Of a stretch of DNA of 17,393 nucleotides, positions 7,774 through 15,491 are shown piece by piece. The position numbers were made by a program, and so were the translations under genes. Origin of the DNA: Synergistaceae bacterium (GTDB taxonomy: Bacteria; Synergistota; Synergistia; Synergistales; Synergistaceae). Position 1 is the first letter of the stretch. Every line of letters starts with the position of its first letter. The notes under the pieces are model-generated. The model was not told the origin of the DNA and made no database searches. It saw only the letters and a program-made list of their open reading frames with translations. The stretch spans positions 1 to 17,393 of the forward strand of contig JAISDQ010000038.1 of NCBI GenBank assembly GCA_031264605.1. Reading direction: 5' to 3'.

Positions 7774-7836
7774 GCTATATTGTACACCATGATTTTTTTG
7801 TTGGATATATATACGTTAAGAGCAATATCGCGCGTG

Positions 7837-9324
7837 TCAATAAACAATATTTCGGTGAAACTTAAATGAGGGAGACAAGGACGTGTAAATCTTACTGAAT
7901 AATTCATATCTTTTTTCAATATACTGAGATTTCGAAGGGTTATATGTACGCTTCATCTTGACGCAGGAATTTACGGCCCTTTCATAATCAGTGTAGATGC
8001 CTTCAGATATTGCTCCCACCAGCGCCGCTCCGAAACACGGAGCTTCCTCATCGACCGGGACAGAAATGGGACAGCCTGTATAATCGGCCTTTAGCTGAGA
8101 CCATAAAGCGGATTTAGAACCTCCTCCGGTAGATATGATATTCTGGACGGGTATCCCCGCTTTACGCATAAAATCGACATTTTTTCGCAAAAGACACGCG
8201 ACCCCCTCCATTATTCCAAGGGAAAAATCATACCGGTCGTGCGACGCGCGTATTCCGAAAAATACGCCGGAAGCATCGTTGTCGAAATCAGGAGCGTTAT
8301 TACCGGTGATATAGGGAAGAAAAAGCGGCGCGTCAGTATTCAGACGAGACGCCGCACCTGAGTCTATAGCGCTGTAAGGCAACTCCTCAGCAAACGCGTT
8401 TTTGAACCACTCCAGGCTTATGCCGCCGCTTTCACAAACTGGCAGCAATACATACGACTCTGGAAACGGGCCAGCGTAAATTGGGATTCGATATTCGCCA
8501 AACAAGGGTTTATCCAGCAAGGATGCCAGTGAAAGAACCGTTCCAGCCGATTCGCTCACAACTCCCTGGCGTATATTTCCGGTTCCGATCATTCCGGCGA
8601 AATGATCCAGCGCTCCAACATTGACTCTTACAGTATCTGTGGCTCCAATAAATTTTGCGATGTCAGGTTTTAAGGTTCCTATCACCGTACAGGGTTCGAC
8701 AAGATCAGGCAGTTGGCAATGCTTTATTCCGCAGTAATCCAGGATATCCGGCCAATATCTTTTTTTTATAATGTCAAAATAATGTGAAAAGCTGTAAATT
8801 GTGTATTCTCCAACAAGTTTACCCGTAAGCAGGTATATAATATAGTCCTTGATAAGCAAGTATTTATGCGCGTTCTCGCAGATATCAGGCTCATTTCGTT
8901 TCAACCACAACAGTTTTGTGATCGGCCAGGTCGGAATTATATGAGGCTGTCCGGTAACATGAAAACATAGATCGCTTTCAAATCGTCGAGATAATTCGCC
9001 GCATTCTTTTGTCGAACGCATATCCAGCCAGGATATCGCTTTACGCATTGGATTCCCTTCTTTATCCAAAACGACCATCGATTCGGCTTGACCTGTAAGG
9101 ACGATCTGAAAGACGTCGGCTCGTTCCCCGTTACCAGCTTTGTCAATGCAATCGCGCAACAGTCCGACAACAGTATCGAAATATATTTCTGCCGAAAATT
9201 CAACGGTTGCGCCGTTTTTTTCATACGCAACTGGATGGGAAATGATCACTTGCTCCAGAAAATCATCGCTGTAATATGCTGCTTTGATATTAGTAGTGCC
9301 GAGATCAATCGATAAGATGCCCAT
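7837..9324 (-). CDS. FGGY-family carbohydrate kinase
   Basis: An ATP-dependent sugar or polyol kinase of the xylulokinase/glycerol kinase fold, 495 residues (normal length). The N-terminal phosphate motif DLGTTNIKAAYYS (7-19) is present. The catalytic base is Asp240 (GALDHFAG). The C-terminal nucleotide motif STGGGSKSALWSQLKAD (398-414) is followed by the usual VPVDEEAPCFGAALVGA stretch. The ATG has AAAGGGG 8 bases upstream. It follows the LacI gene by 18 bases and is transcribed away from the transport genes, so both arms of the locus should share control. The substrate cannot be read from the sequence. Context suggests a polyol or ketose, possibly C4. No terminator is seen between it and hppA. 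Confidence 0.9.
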   Translation of the reverse strand: MGILSIDLGTTNIKAAYYSDDFLEQVIISHPVAYEKNGATVEFSAEIYFDTVVGLLRDCIDKAGNGERADVFQIVLTGQAESMVVLDKEGNPMRKAISWLDMRSTKECGELSRRFESDLCFHVTGQPHIIPTWPITKLLWLKRNEPDICENAHKYLLIKDYIIYLLTGKLVGEYTIYSFSHYFDIIKKRYWPDILDYCGIKHCQLPDLVEPCTVIGTLKPDIAKFIGATDTVRVNVGALDHFAGMIGTGNIRQGVVSESAGTVLSLASLLDKPLFGEYRIPIYAGPFPESYVLLPVCESGGISLEWFKNAFAEELPYSAIDSGAASRLNTDAPLFLPYITGNNAPDFDNDASGVFFGIRASHDRYDFSLGIMEGVACLLRKNVDFMRKAGIPVQNIISTGGGSKSALWSQLKADYTGCPISVPVDEEAPCFGAALVGAISEGIYTDYERAVNSCVKMKRTYNPSKSQYIEKRYELFSKIYTSLSPSFKFHRNIVY

Positions 9325-9342
9325 ACCGCTATCCCCTTTTGA

Positions 9343-10395
9343 TCAACATTTGGAATTTTGTATTACTGACTCGCGCCTTACAAACGTCGGATCGAGAAAA
9401 TAGTGACAAATTTCCTTGTTGTCGTCGATTAAAACAGATTTTATGATGGCCAGGCAGCTCTCCGTCATCTTCTCAGTTGGCAGACAAACTGTCGTAAGAG
9501 GCGGTTTTGAGAATTCCGATAATGGGTTATCATCATGACCTATTACGCTGATATCTTCCGGAATGCGTTTTCCCAATTTTCTAAGAGCTTTATAAATGCC
9601 GTGAGCCATCAGGTCACAAAAAACCATTACGCCTGTAAAATGAATGCTGAACGCCTCTTTTTCAGCATCCCACAAATCCATAACAGAGCTGTAACCGCTA
9701 TCTATAGACGTATGCTTGTATATCAGGCGCTCTTTTTCGAACGGCACCCCATATTCGCTGTAAGCGCGCATAATTCCCTGCACATATTGAGTGCTGATCG
9801 GAAATTCGGGAGGAACGGTAAAAATAATGTTGTCGGTATGACCGTTTTCCAGGAGTTCAGAAGCGCTCATATAGCCTCCCGTCGCATAATCAACGTCGAC
9901 ATAGTGGCAGTTTATATTGGGGATACGTTCTCCCAGCACGATCAATCTATCCGTCATATCGGCAAATAATGCGAGATTATCCGTACTCGCCGTGGATGGA
10001 GACAGTATTACAAAATCCGGCATACGCGATAAAAAAGACATAATGTGAGATCGTTCGATATTTTGGTCGAACTGGCCGTCTCCTATAAGAGTTGTATAGC
10101 CATATTTTGCCATTTCTATCGATATTTTCTTGAATATTCGTATCCATACAGTATTTTCCACATCATTGAAAATAACGCCAATCGACTTGGTTGTTTTTTT
10201 GCGCAGCCCTCTGGCAAGCATATTTGGAGAGTATCCCATCTCGCGGGCTTTTTCCAATACGGAGGCTCTCGTCTCTTCTTTGACGAGACTGCTGCCGTTC
10301 AGAGCTTTTGAAACTGTGGAAAAAGAAAGGCCTATTTCTTTAGCGATGGATTTTATTGTGATATTGCTCCCACCTGAACCATTATTATCAGCCAT
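9343..10395 (-). CDS. LacI/GalR-family transcriptional regulator
   Basis: A 350-residue regulator. The HTH occupies about residues 12-35 (TIKSIAKEIGLSFSTVSKALNG), followed by the hinge helix NMLARGLR (58-65) and a periplasmic-binding-protein-like effector domain starting at KSIGVIFNDVEN. By alignment with LacI, the base-reading positions 17, 18 and 22 become Phe25, Ser26 and Lys30, so the specificity should differ from LacI. It is first in the leftward operon with the kinase. The palindrome overlapping its own promoter and the related palindromes on the other arm make it the likely repressor of both, inactivated by the substrate or a phosphorylated intermediate. The ATG has only a weak GGTG site. 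Confidence 0.93.
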   Translation of the reverse strand: MADNNGSGGSNITIKSIAKEIGLSFSTVSKALNGSSLVKEETRASVLEKAREMGYSPNMLARGLRKKTTKSIGVIFNDVENTVWIRIFKKISIEMAKYGYTTLIGDGQFDQNIERSHIMSFLSRMPDFVILSPSTASTDNLALFADMTDRLIVLGERIPNINCHYVDVDYATGGYMSASELLENGHTDNIIFTVPPEFPISTQYVQGIMRAYSEYGVPFEKERLIYKHTSIDSGYSSVMDLWDAEKEAFSIHFTGVMVFCDLMAHGIYKALRKLGKRIPEDISVIGHDDNPLSEFSKPPLTTVCLPTEKMTESCLAIIKSVLIDDNKEICHYFLDPTFVRRESVIQNSKC

Positions 10396-10441
10396 TAGCC
10401 TTCACCATATCCAGTATGTTTATTTGTAAATCTTGCGCAAT

Positions 10442-10471
10442 ATCTTACTTTATTATTAACAACGTTGTCAA
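10442..10471 (-). promoter_or_regulatory. Promoter of the lacI-type/kinase operon
   Basis: On the minus strand TTGACA (10466-10471) is followed after 18 bases by TAAGAT (10442-10447). The start would be near 10435, about 40 bases before the regulator ATG. The -35 and most of the spacer lie inside the palindrome at 10450-10477. Confidence 0.65.
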
Positions 10472-10477
10472 TAATAA
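10450..10477. promoter_or_regulatory. Operator O1, 28-bp palindrome
   Basis: Centred at 10463/10464 on ACAACGTTGT, this palindrome extends 14 bases each way with a single mismatched pair (10458/10469). The mismatched C at 10469 supplies the C of the -35 TTGACA on the minus strand. It should allow the LacI-type protein to repress its own transcription. Confidence 0.75.
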
Positions 10478-10576
10478 GAAGCTACTTATCCGCATATTTT
10501 TATAGACCAAATAATGCACCCTAAAACGAGCTAATGCGTCAGATTTATTTGCGTATAAATATTTTATAAATTTATT

Positions 10577-10590
10577 ACAACGTTATTATT
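10577..10590. promoter_or_regulatory. Operator-like site O2
   Basis: ACAACGTTATTATT is identical over 14 bases to part of O3 (10743-10756), but its left half is less symmetrical. It lies between the two promoters in the AT-rich divergent region and could be an auxiliary site. The surrounding 10478-10700 is otherwise AT-rich with no gene that I can support. Confidence 0.5.
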
Positions 10591-10709
10591 TATTAATTTT
10601 TATTCTTTTTTATAATATATCCAACCTTTTATGCTAAATATTCGCCGAATTTGCTATGTAAAATTATTAAACATAAATATTTGCCTTGATTCCTCATTTT
10701 AAGGCCCCA

Positions 10710-10738
10710 TTGACAATGCGACAGGCAGGTGTTGTAAT
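10710..10738 (+). promoter_or_regulatory. Promoter of the rightward catabolic/transport operon
   Basis: TTGACA (10710-10715) and TGTAAT (10733-10738) are separated by exactly 17 bases. The predicted start near 10745 falls inside operator O3. The leader to the first gene is about 130 bases and contains a small TGCCG/CGGCA hairpin (10815-10829). Confidence 0.75.
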
Positions 10739-10757
10739 AATAACAACGTTATTATTA
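10738..10757. promoter_or_regulatory. Operator O3 over the rightward promoter
   Basis: TAATAACAACGTTATTATTA is a 20-bp palindrome with one mismatched pair, centred at 10747/10748. It covers the end of the -10 box and the predicted start. An overlapping GTTGT (10731-10735)/ACAAC (10743-10747) inverted pair adds a further half-site. A bound LacI-family dimer here would block initiation. Confidence 0.75.
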
Positions 10758-10873
10758 CTTTGGTTTTCAAAATTATTACATATCAAGAACTGCTTTAAAA
10801 AGTTCGCGATATTTTGCCGTTCAACGGCATACTGAGATTATGCATGGCTCTGATGAATAAAGGGGAATCGAAT

Positions 10874-11677
10874 ATGAAATTGTCATGTACCGATGCTATG
10901 GCGCCGGGCGACACGCTTACACAGAAGGCTGAACTGCTAAAAAAATGGAACTACGATGGGATCGCGGTATTTATGCCTTATGACGCCTGGTCGCAGGAAA
11001 AATTTGATGAAGTCTCGCATTTGGAGATAAACACAGGTATTGTACCGTGCGAATTTGTTTTTTCCGCTCCCTGTTATGGGCATCTTATGGACGAAGATGA
11101 CAATTTGCGCATGGGCGCGCGTAAAATGTATTCCGATGCGGTAAAAATCTGCGCTGAAATCGGCTCCGTGACAGAACTTGAATATTCGTACGGCCCGCAA
11201 ACCCCGCTGCCTCTGTTTTCTCCATATGCGAAGATGAAACCGGAAGACGAGAAGCTTTTTCTGGATATGTTCAATGACTTGGCGGATATCGCCGCTGGAA
11301 GCCCTGGATATCTGCTTTTGGAAAATATCAACCGCTATGAAAGTCCGTATCTGAACTCCGTAAAAGATTGTCTGGATATATTGGAAAAACTGAATAGACC
11401 CAGCACAGGAATTTTACTCGACTTGTACCATATGTCTCTGGAGGAGAACGACCTTCCAATGAGTATAATATCCGCCGCGAAATGGATCAGACATGTTCAC
11501 TTGGGGGATAGCAACCGGCTTGAGCCCGGCATGGGACACACGGATTGGAAATCATGCCTCAATGCTCTGCGCGATATCGGCTACGACGGATTTCTCAATT
11601 TAGAATGCGCTTTAAGCGACGATCCTGAACGTTCTCTGCCAAGAGTTGCGGAATATATAAGATCAATGACGCAATAA
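10874..11677 (+). CDS. Ketose 3-epimerase-like TIM-barrel (AP-endonuclease 2 superfamily)
   Basis: A 267-residue TIM barrel of the sugar phosphate isomerase/epimerase group. Metal ligands Glu150, Asp183, His209 and Glu244 have the same spacing (33, 26, 35) as Glu152, Asp185, His211 and Glu246 of Pseudomonas D-tagatose 3-epimerase, as I recall that structure. The substrate-contacting Glu156, His186 and Arg215 also correspond. This supports epimerisation or isomerisation of a ketose or ketose phosphate at C3. EryC, the D-erythrulose 1-phosphate 3-epimerase, has the same fold. The ATG at 10874 has GGGG 8 bases upstream, while the upstream in-frame ATGs at 10844 and 10853 lack a site. It is the first gene of the rightward operon. 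The exact substrate is unknown. Confidence 0.85.
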   Translation: MKLSCTDAMAPGDTLTQKAELLKKWNYDGIAVFMPYDAWSQEKFDEVSHLEINTGIVPCEFVFSAPCYGHLMDEDDNLRMGARKMYSDAVKICAEIGSVTELEYSYGPQTPLPLFSPYAKMKPEDEKLFLDMFNDLADIAAGSPGYLLLENINRYESPYLNSVKDCLDILEKLNRPSTGILLDLYHMSLEENDLPMSIISAAKWIRHVHLGDSNRLEPGMGHTDWKSCLNALRDIGYDGFLNLECALSDDPERSLPRVAEYIRSMTQ

Positions 11678-11713
11678 CAAAATAAAACTCATAGTGGGAA
11701 AATGTTGGTTATG

Positions 11714-11731
11714 TTTTACAACGTTGTAAAA
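11714..11731. promoter_or_regulatory. Operator O4, perfect 18-bp palindrome
   Basis: TTTTACAACGTTGTAAAA is perfectly symmetrical and carries the same ACAACGTTGT core as O1. It lies in the 106-base gap between the epimerase-like gene and the binding-protein gene. I find no convincing -35/-10 pair beside it, so it may be a roadblock or auxiliary looping site rather than the operator of a separate promoter. Confidence 0.75.
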
Positions 11732-11783
11732 GAGTTTTAAGCAAAATCTCCATAAATAAAAATATTGAAAGGTGTGGGAGGAA

Positions 11784-12863
11784 ATGAAAAAAACGGCATC
11801 GGTCTTTCTCGTCGCTCTACTGGGGTTGGCCATTTTAGTTGGCATTGCTGTCAAAGCGTCCGCTGCGGACGATGAATCGCGTCTCATAGTCTATACGCAA
11901 AAAACAATGGATCAATATTTCCATGTCGCCCTTCAGCAAGGTGTTGAAAAAGCGGTTTTGGGCGCCGGGTATGAATTCGAGGTATCTAATTGCAATAACG
12001 ACTCCACTTTGCAGAACAATCAAATGCAGAATTTCATAGCTAAAAAACCAAAGGGCATCATCGCTAATTCTGTCGATTCCGATGCCCTGAATGATGTCAC
12101 AAAAATGGCTACCGATGCTGGCATACCGGTCATAATGGTCGATAATCCGGCGTCCACCGCGGTGGTCGATGGAACCGTAGCGTACGATAACTACGGTTGC
12201 GGTTATATTGCCGGTCAGTTGATAGTTAAGCGATTGGAAGCAAAATACGGTTCCGTAAAAGGGCGCGTCGTAAACGTATACGGGGCGATGAGTTCAGAAT
12301 CATGGCGCTTACGTAAAGAAGGATTCGACGCCTGTATGAAGGAATATCCTGAGATCGAATATATTCAGGTTCCCGGTGAAGGAGAGCAGACAAAATCTCA
12401 GGAAGCGCTCACAAATGTAATAGCGCAATATAACAAGGAGATCGACGCCGTTCATTGTCCGTCAGACGCGCCCGGACTTGGCTGTGCTGAAGCTCTCATG
12501 GTTGCGGGGATGTGGCGTCCGGTCGGAGACGATAAACATATTATCTTCGTCACTGGCGATGGTGAACCGGACGCGGTAAAAGGTCTCATGGACGGTTACT
12601 ACGACGGCATAGTCGTGGAGGATGCCTACGCATACGGACCAATGGCTGTGGATCTGTTGGTTCAATATATCTTCCAGGGCAAAATTGTTCCAACCGGCGG
12701 AACATATACGAACGAAAACTTCTATTGGAAAACGGCGGAATTCAGCAACTCGGAAAGAGGGCCAGTGCTGATGGTTCCCCCTTACGTACTCGATTCATCC
12801 AATGTAAATGACGACAGGCACTGGGGCGTTATGGCGCTCAAAGCGGAGGGCGTCATTCAATAA
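11784..12863 (+). CDS. Sugar ABC transporter substrate-binding protein (RbsB-like)
   Basis: A 359-residue exported binding protein of the type I periplasmic family (ribose/galactose-binding-like). The signal peptide has a basic start (MKK), a hydrophobic core to about residue 22, and a probable signal peptidase I site after KASA, with no lipobox cysteine there. The mature part shows the family pattern: YFHVALQQGVEKA near the start, PKGIIANSVDSDAL, AGIPVIMVDNPAS, and the hinge-region FVTGDGEPDAVKGLMDGY. The start is ATG at 11784, with AAAGGTG and GGGAGG just upstream. A GTG four codons earlier would overlap these. Its gene is followed by a nested hairpin and then the ATPase. The ligand is a sugar or polyol of unknown identity. 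Confidence 0.92.
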   Translation: MKKTASVFLVALLGLAILVGIAVKASAADDESRLIVYTQKTMDQYFHVALQQGVEKAVLGAGYEFEVSNCNNDSTLQNNQMQNFIAKKPKGIIANSVDSDALNDVTKMATDAGIPVIMVDNPASTAVVDGTVAYDNYGCGYIAGQLIVKRLEAKYGSVKGRVVNVYGAMSSESWRLRKEGFDACMKEYPEIEYIQVPGEGEQTKSQEALTNVIAQYNKEIDAVHCPSDAPGLGCAEALMVAGMWRPVGDDKHIIFVTGDGEPDAVKGLMDGYYDGIVVEDAYAYGPMAVDLLVQYIFQGKIVPTGGTYTNENFYWKTAEFSNSERGPVLMVPPYVLDSSNVNDDRHWGVMALKAEGVIQ

Positions 12864-12893
12864 CCAGCAAATTGACGCATGGAATGAATATCA

Positions 12894-12930
12894 GGGTGGA
12901 ATAAACGGCATACTCCGTTTTTTTCCACCC
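12894..12930 (+). terminator. Nested hairpin with T-run between binding-protein and ATPase genes
   Basis: The inner stem AAACGG (903-908 of the 12,000s)/CCGTTT (12915-12920) with loop CATACT runs into seven T in total (12918-12924), an intrinsic-terminator shape. The outer stem GGGTGGAA (12894-12901)/TTCCACCC (12923-12930) can enclose it. It probably gives partial termination or protects the binding-protein mRNA end, so that this protein is made in excess of the membrane components. Confidence 0.7.
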
Positions 12931-12952
12931 AAACCAAAGGAACGGATCAATC

Positions 12953-14488
12953 ATGAACGAAATATTATTGCAAGTTGAAAACGTAAGTAAAAATTTTGGT
13001 TCGACAAAGGCGCTGAAGGATGTGTCATTTTCAATCGCCAAAGGCACGATACATTCTCTTCTCGGTAGAAATGGCGCTGGCAAGTCCACCGTCGTCAATA
13101 TAATTGCCGGAATTTATAAGCAGAACAGCGGTAATATTTTGTTTGAAAACGAAGATATCACAAAATTTTCAGTGTATGAACGCCAGGAGATGGGCATAAA
13201 AATCGTTCCCCAGCACGCGAGCGTAGTGCCGCATCTTACAGTTGCCGAGAACATTTTTATGGGAATCTGGCCACGAAACGGCGCCGGTTTTATCGACTGG
13301 CAAAAACTTCGCAGGGAGGCGGCATTGGAACTGGATCGCTATGGATTACACGTTGACGCTAAAGCCACGGTTAAATCACTGAACGGCGTCGACCAGAGAA
13401 AGGTAAATATCATCCGGGCAATGCACGGCGGAGCAAAACTGATAATACTTGACGAACCGACTACGGCACTCTCCTCCGATGAAAGACAGGAATTATTCGT
13501 ATTCGTAAATGAACTCAAGGCGAAAGGTACCGCGTTTATCTTCATAAGCCATTACCTTCAAGAAGTGGTAGAGCTGTCAGATGATGTTACCGTAATCCGC
13601 GACGGCATGGCATTCTCAGGCCGCGGCAAGGACGGGTTCAGCGAAAAAAATCTCGCGCACTTGATAACAGGCGAAGAGGTTAAATTGTCGCAAAGAACAT
13701 TGCGGAAAGATATCGAAAAATCGATTGTGATGGAGTGTAAAAAATTAAACGGCCACATCCTTAAAGATGTCTCATTGAAACTATATAGCGCCGAAATAAC
13801 GGGCTTGGTTGGTTTTCCGAGTTCCGGCGCGCGTGAATTGTGCAGAACTATATTTGGGCTCGAGAACATTTATTCGGGCTCAGTAACGATAAACGGGAAA
13901 GAAAGATTCCATGTTTCCGTACCAGACGCAATGAGCAACGGTATAGCATATCTCTCTTACGACAGACACAGGGAAGGCATAATAAAACTCCTTTCAATCG
14001 CAGACAATATCAGTATTCCGCTATTGAACGCCGAGTTGAAAACCAGCTTCGGCCTGTTCAACAAAAAGAAAGCGCTGGACATTGCCAAGCATTATTTCGA
14101 TTTGTTGAACATAAAAGCAAATTCAATACTTGATAAACTGCTGAATCTTTCTGGCGGCAATCAGCAGAAAGTTGTAGTTGCAAAAACGTTGGCTTCCAAC
14201 CCCAATATTCTGATTCTCGATGAACCGACGATAGGTATCGACATCAAAAGCCGGGAAGAAATCATCGAAAACACAGACCGCATTTCCACGGAGAAAAAAA
14301 CGAGCGTTTTATATCTGACCAATGATTTTGATGAATTGATACGCATAGTGGACAGAATATTGTTTTTTCAGGATGGAAAATTGATGCGAGACATTAGAAA
14401 CGATGGGTTGACACATGAGGACATAGTTCGCATACGTGACGAAGTAAAGCGCGCGTCAATGCAAAAAACCACGAGCTATATTGTTTAG
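12953..14488 (+). CDS. Sugar ABC transporter ATPase, two fused ATP-binding domains (RbsA-like)
   Basis: The 511-residue cytoplasmic ATPase energises sugar import with the permease encoded next. Domain 1 has Walker A GRNGAGKST (38-46), Q-loop VPQH (86-89), Walker B LIILDEPT (163-170) and H-loop His200. Its signature, however, reads LNGVDQRKV (143-151) in place of LSxGxQ. Domain 2 has the opposite pattern: a degenerate Walker A GFPSSGARE (287-295, no Lys), as is normal in RbsA, with an intact signature LSGGNQQ (399-405) and ILDEPTIGID (421-430). One composite site should therefore work and the other be inactive on both faces. The ATG has AAAGGA about 11 bases upstream, a rather long spacing. 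Its stop overlaps the region leading the permease. Confidence 0.94.
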   Translation: MNEILLQVENVSKNFGSTKALKDVSFSIAKGTIHSLLGRNGAGKSTVVNIIAGIYKQNSGNILFENEDITKFSVYERQEMGIKIVPQHASVVPHLTVAENIFMGIWPRNGAGFIDWQKLRREAALELDRYGLHVDAKATVKSLNGVDQRKVNIIRAMHGGAKLIILDEPTTALSSDERQELFVFVNELKAKGTAFIFISHYLQEVVELSDDVTVIRDGMAFSGRGKDGFSEKNLAHLITGEEVKLSQRTLRKDIEKSIVMECKKLNGHILKDVSLKLYSAEITGLVGFPSSGARELCRTIFGLENIYSGSVTINGKERFHVSVPDAMSNGIAYLSYDRHREGIIKLLSIADNISIPLLNAELKTSFGLFNKKKALDIAKHYFDLLNIKANSILDKLLNLSGGNQQKVVVAKTLASNPNILILDEPTIGIDIKSREEIIENTDRISTEKKTSVLYLTNDFDELIRIVDRILFFQDGKLMRDIRNDGLTHEDIVRIRDEVKRASMQKTTSYIV

Positions 14489-14498
14489 ACCATTATTC

Positions 14499-14504
14499 GG
14501 AGGT
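14499..14504 (+). promoter_or_regulatory. Ribosome binding site fixing the GTG start of the permease
   Basis: GGAGGT, 9 bases before GTG at 14514-14516. The nearby ATG at 14509 is in another frame and reaches a stop after a few codons. An in-frame TTG at 14481 precedes this site inside the ATPase gene and is not a plausible start. Confidence 0.8.
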
Positions 14505-14513
14505 GCCCATGCT

Positions 14514-15464
14514 GTGGAAAAAAATAAAGCCTTGAAAACCAGACTCCTGAACAATATCGTATGGATACTATTGGTATTGACTATAATCATAATAGGCATG
14601 ATGGACTCGAGGTTCTTCTCTCCCGTCATTCTCGGAAACATCGTAACGCAGGCGACAGTTCTCGGAATACTCTCATTCGCGCAGGCATTTGCCATAATGC
14701 TCGGCGCAATAGATCTTTCCCTTCTTGGAGTTATGTCCTTTTCAGCGACCAGTGGTTTGATTTTGGTTAGAAACGGCTGCCCGGTTCCAATAGCGATACC
14801 TGTGATCTTTTTTGTTGGCATGGCTATTGGCCTGCTCAACGGAGTCCTGATCGCCAAGCTGAAAGCAGTTCCGTTGATAGAAACGCTCGCCGTCAAATTG
14901 ACTCTGCTGGGAGCTTTCCTCGCGATTACTTCCGGACGGGCAATTACCAATCTGCCTCCCAGCTATAAATGGTTCGGACAAGGCAACATAGGGCGTATTC
15001 CGGTTCTGCCGTTGATTCTCGCGCTCGTCTTTGTCATTGTCTACATAATATGGAATTGGACTCCGTTCGGGAGAAGTCTCTACGCGGTCGGAGGAAATCC
15101 GGAAGCGGCTCGCGTATCGGGTATCAAAGTGGACCGTATCACAATTATGGCTTTCGGTTTTTCAGGGCTTCTCGCCGGAATCGCCGGATTCCTGCTTTCT
15201 GCGTACACTGGAGCCGTGACGTCCACTTTTGGAACATCGTACGACATGAACAATATCGCGGCGGCGGTCATCGGCGGAGTTGCGTGCAGCGGAGGACAGG
15301 GCACCGTCCAGGGCGTGCTCGGAGGTGTCTTATTACTCACTGTGATTCAAGTCGGTCTCCAAATTCTCGGCGTATCCAGTTATTACGTACAAATGATAAA
15401 CGGGTTAATCATCTTTGTTGCGGTTCTGCTTGACGCGATCCGCCTCAAAGCGCAGCAAAGCTGA
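14514..15464 (+). CDS. Sugar ABC transporter permease (RbsC-like)
   Basis: The 316-residue inner-membrane permease of the branched-chain amino acid/ribose permease family is made of about eight to ten hydrophobic helices. Family landmarks are the GAIDLSLLG motif after the second helix, the cytoplasmic loop NWTPFGRSLYAVGGNPEAARVSGI that contacts the ATPase, and the repeated Gly-rich segment MNNIAAAVIGGVACSGGQG. There is one permease gene only, so it should act as a homodimer with the fused double ATPase and the secreted binding protein. The GTG start is set by GGAGGT 9 bases upstream, 25 bases after the ATPase stop. The cytoplasmic N-terminus is Lys-rich (MEKNKALKTR). The transported substrate is not determinable. 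Confidence 0.93.
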   Translation: MEKNKALKTRLLNNIVWILLVLTIIIIGMMDSRFFSPVILGNIVTQATVLGILSFAQAFAIMLGAIDLSLLGVMSFSATSGLILVRNGCPVPIAIPVIFFVGMAIGLLNGVLIAKLKAVPLIETLAVKLTLLGAFLAITSGRAITNLPPSYKWFGQGNIGRIPVLPLILALVFVIVYIIWNWTPFGRSLYAVGGNPEAARVSGIKVDRITIMAFGFSGLLAGIAGFLLSAYTGAVTSTFGTSYDMNNIAAAVIGGVACSGGQGTVQGVLGGVLLLTVIQVGLQILGVSSYYVQMINGLIIFVAVLLDAIRLKAQQS

Positions 15465-15491
15465 TAAATACAGAAATGGAGGTATGTTTAG

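Noticed and set aside
10840..10860. Six-codon leader ORF upstream of the epimerase-like gene
   Set aside because: It has no ribosome binding site and no run of regulatory codons, so it is probably chance.
11705..11757. Independent promoter for the binding-protein gene beside O4
   Set aside because: No -35/-10 pair with acceptable sequence and spacing could be found. AT-richness alone is not enough.
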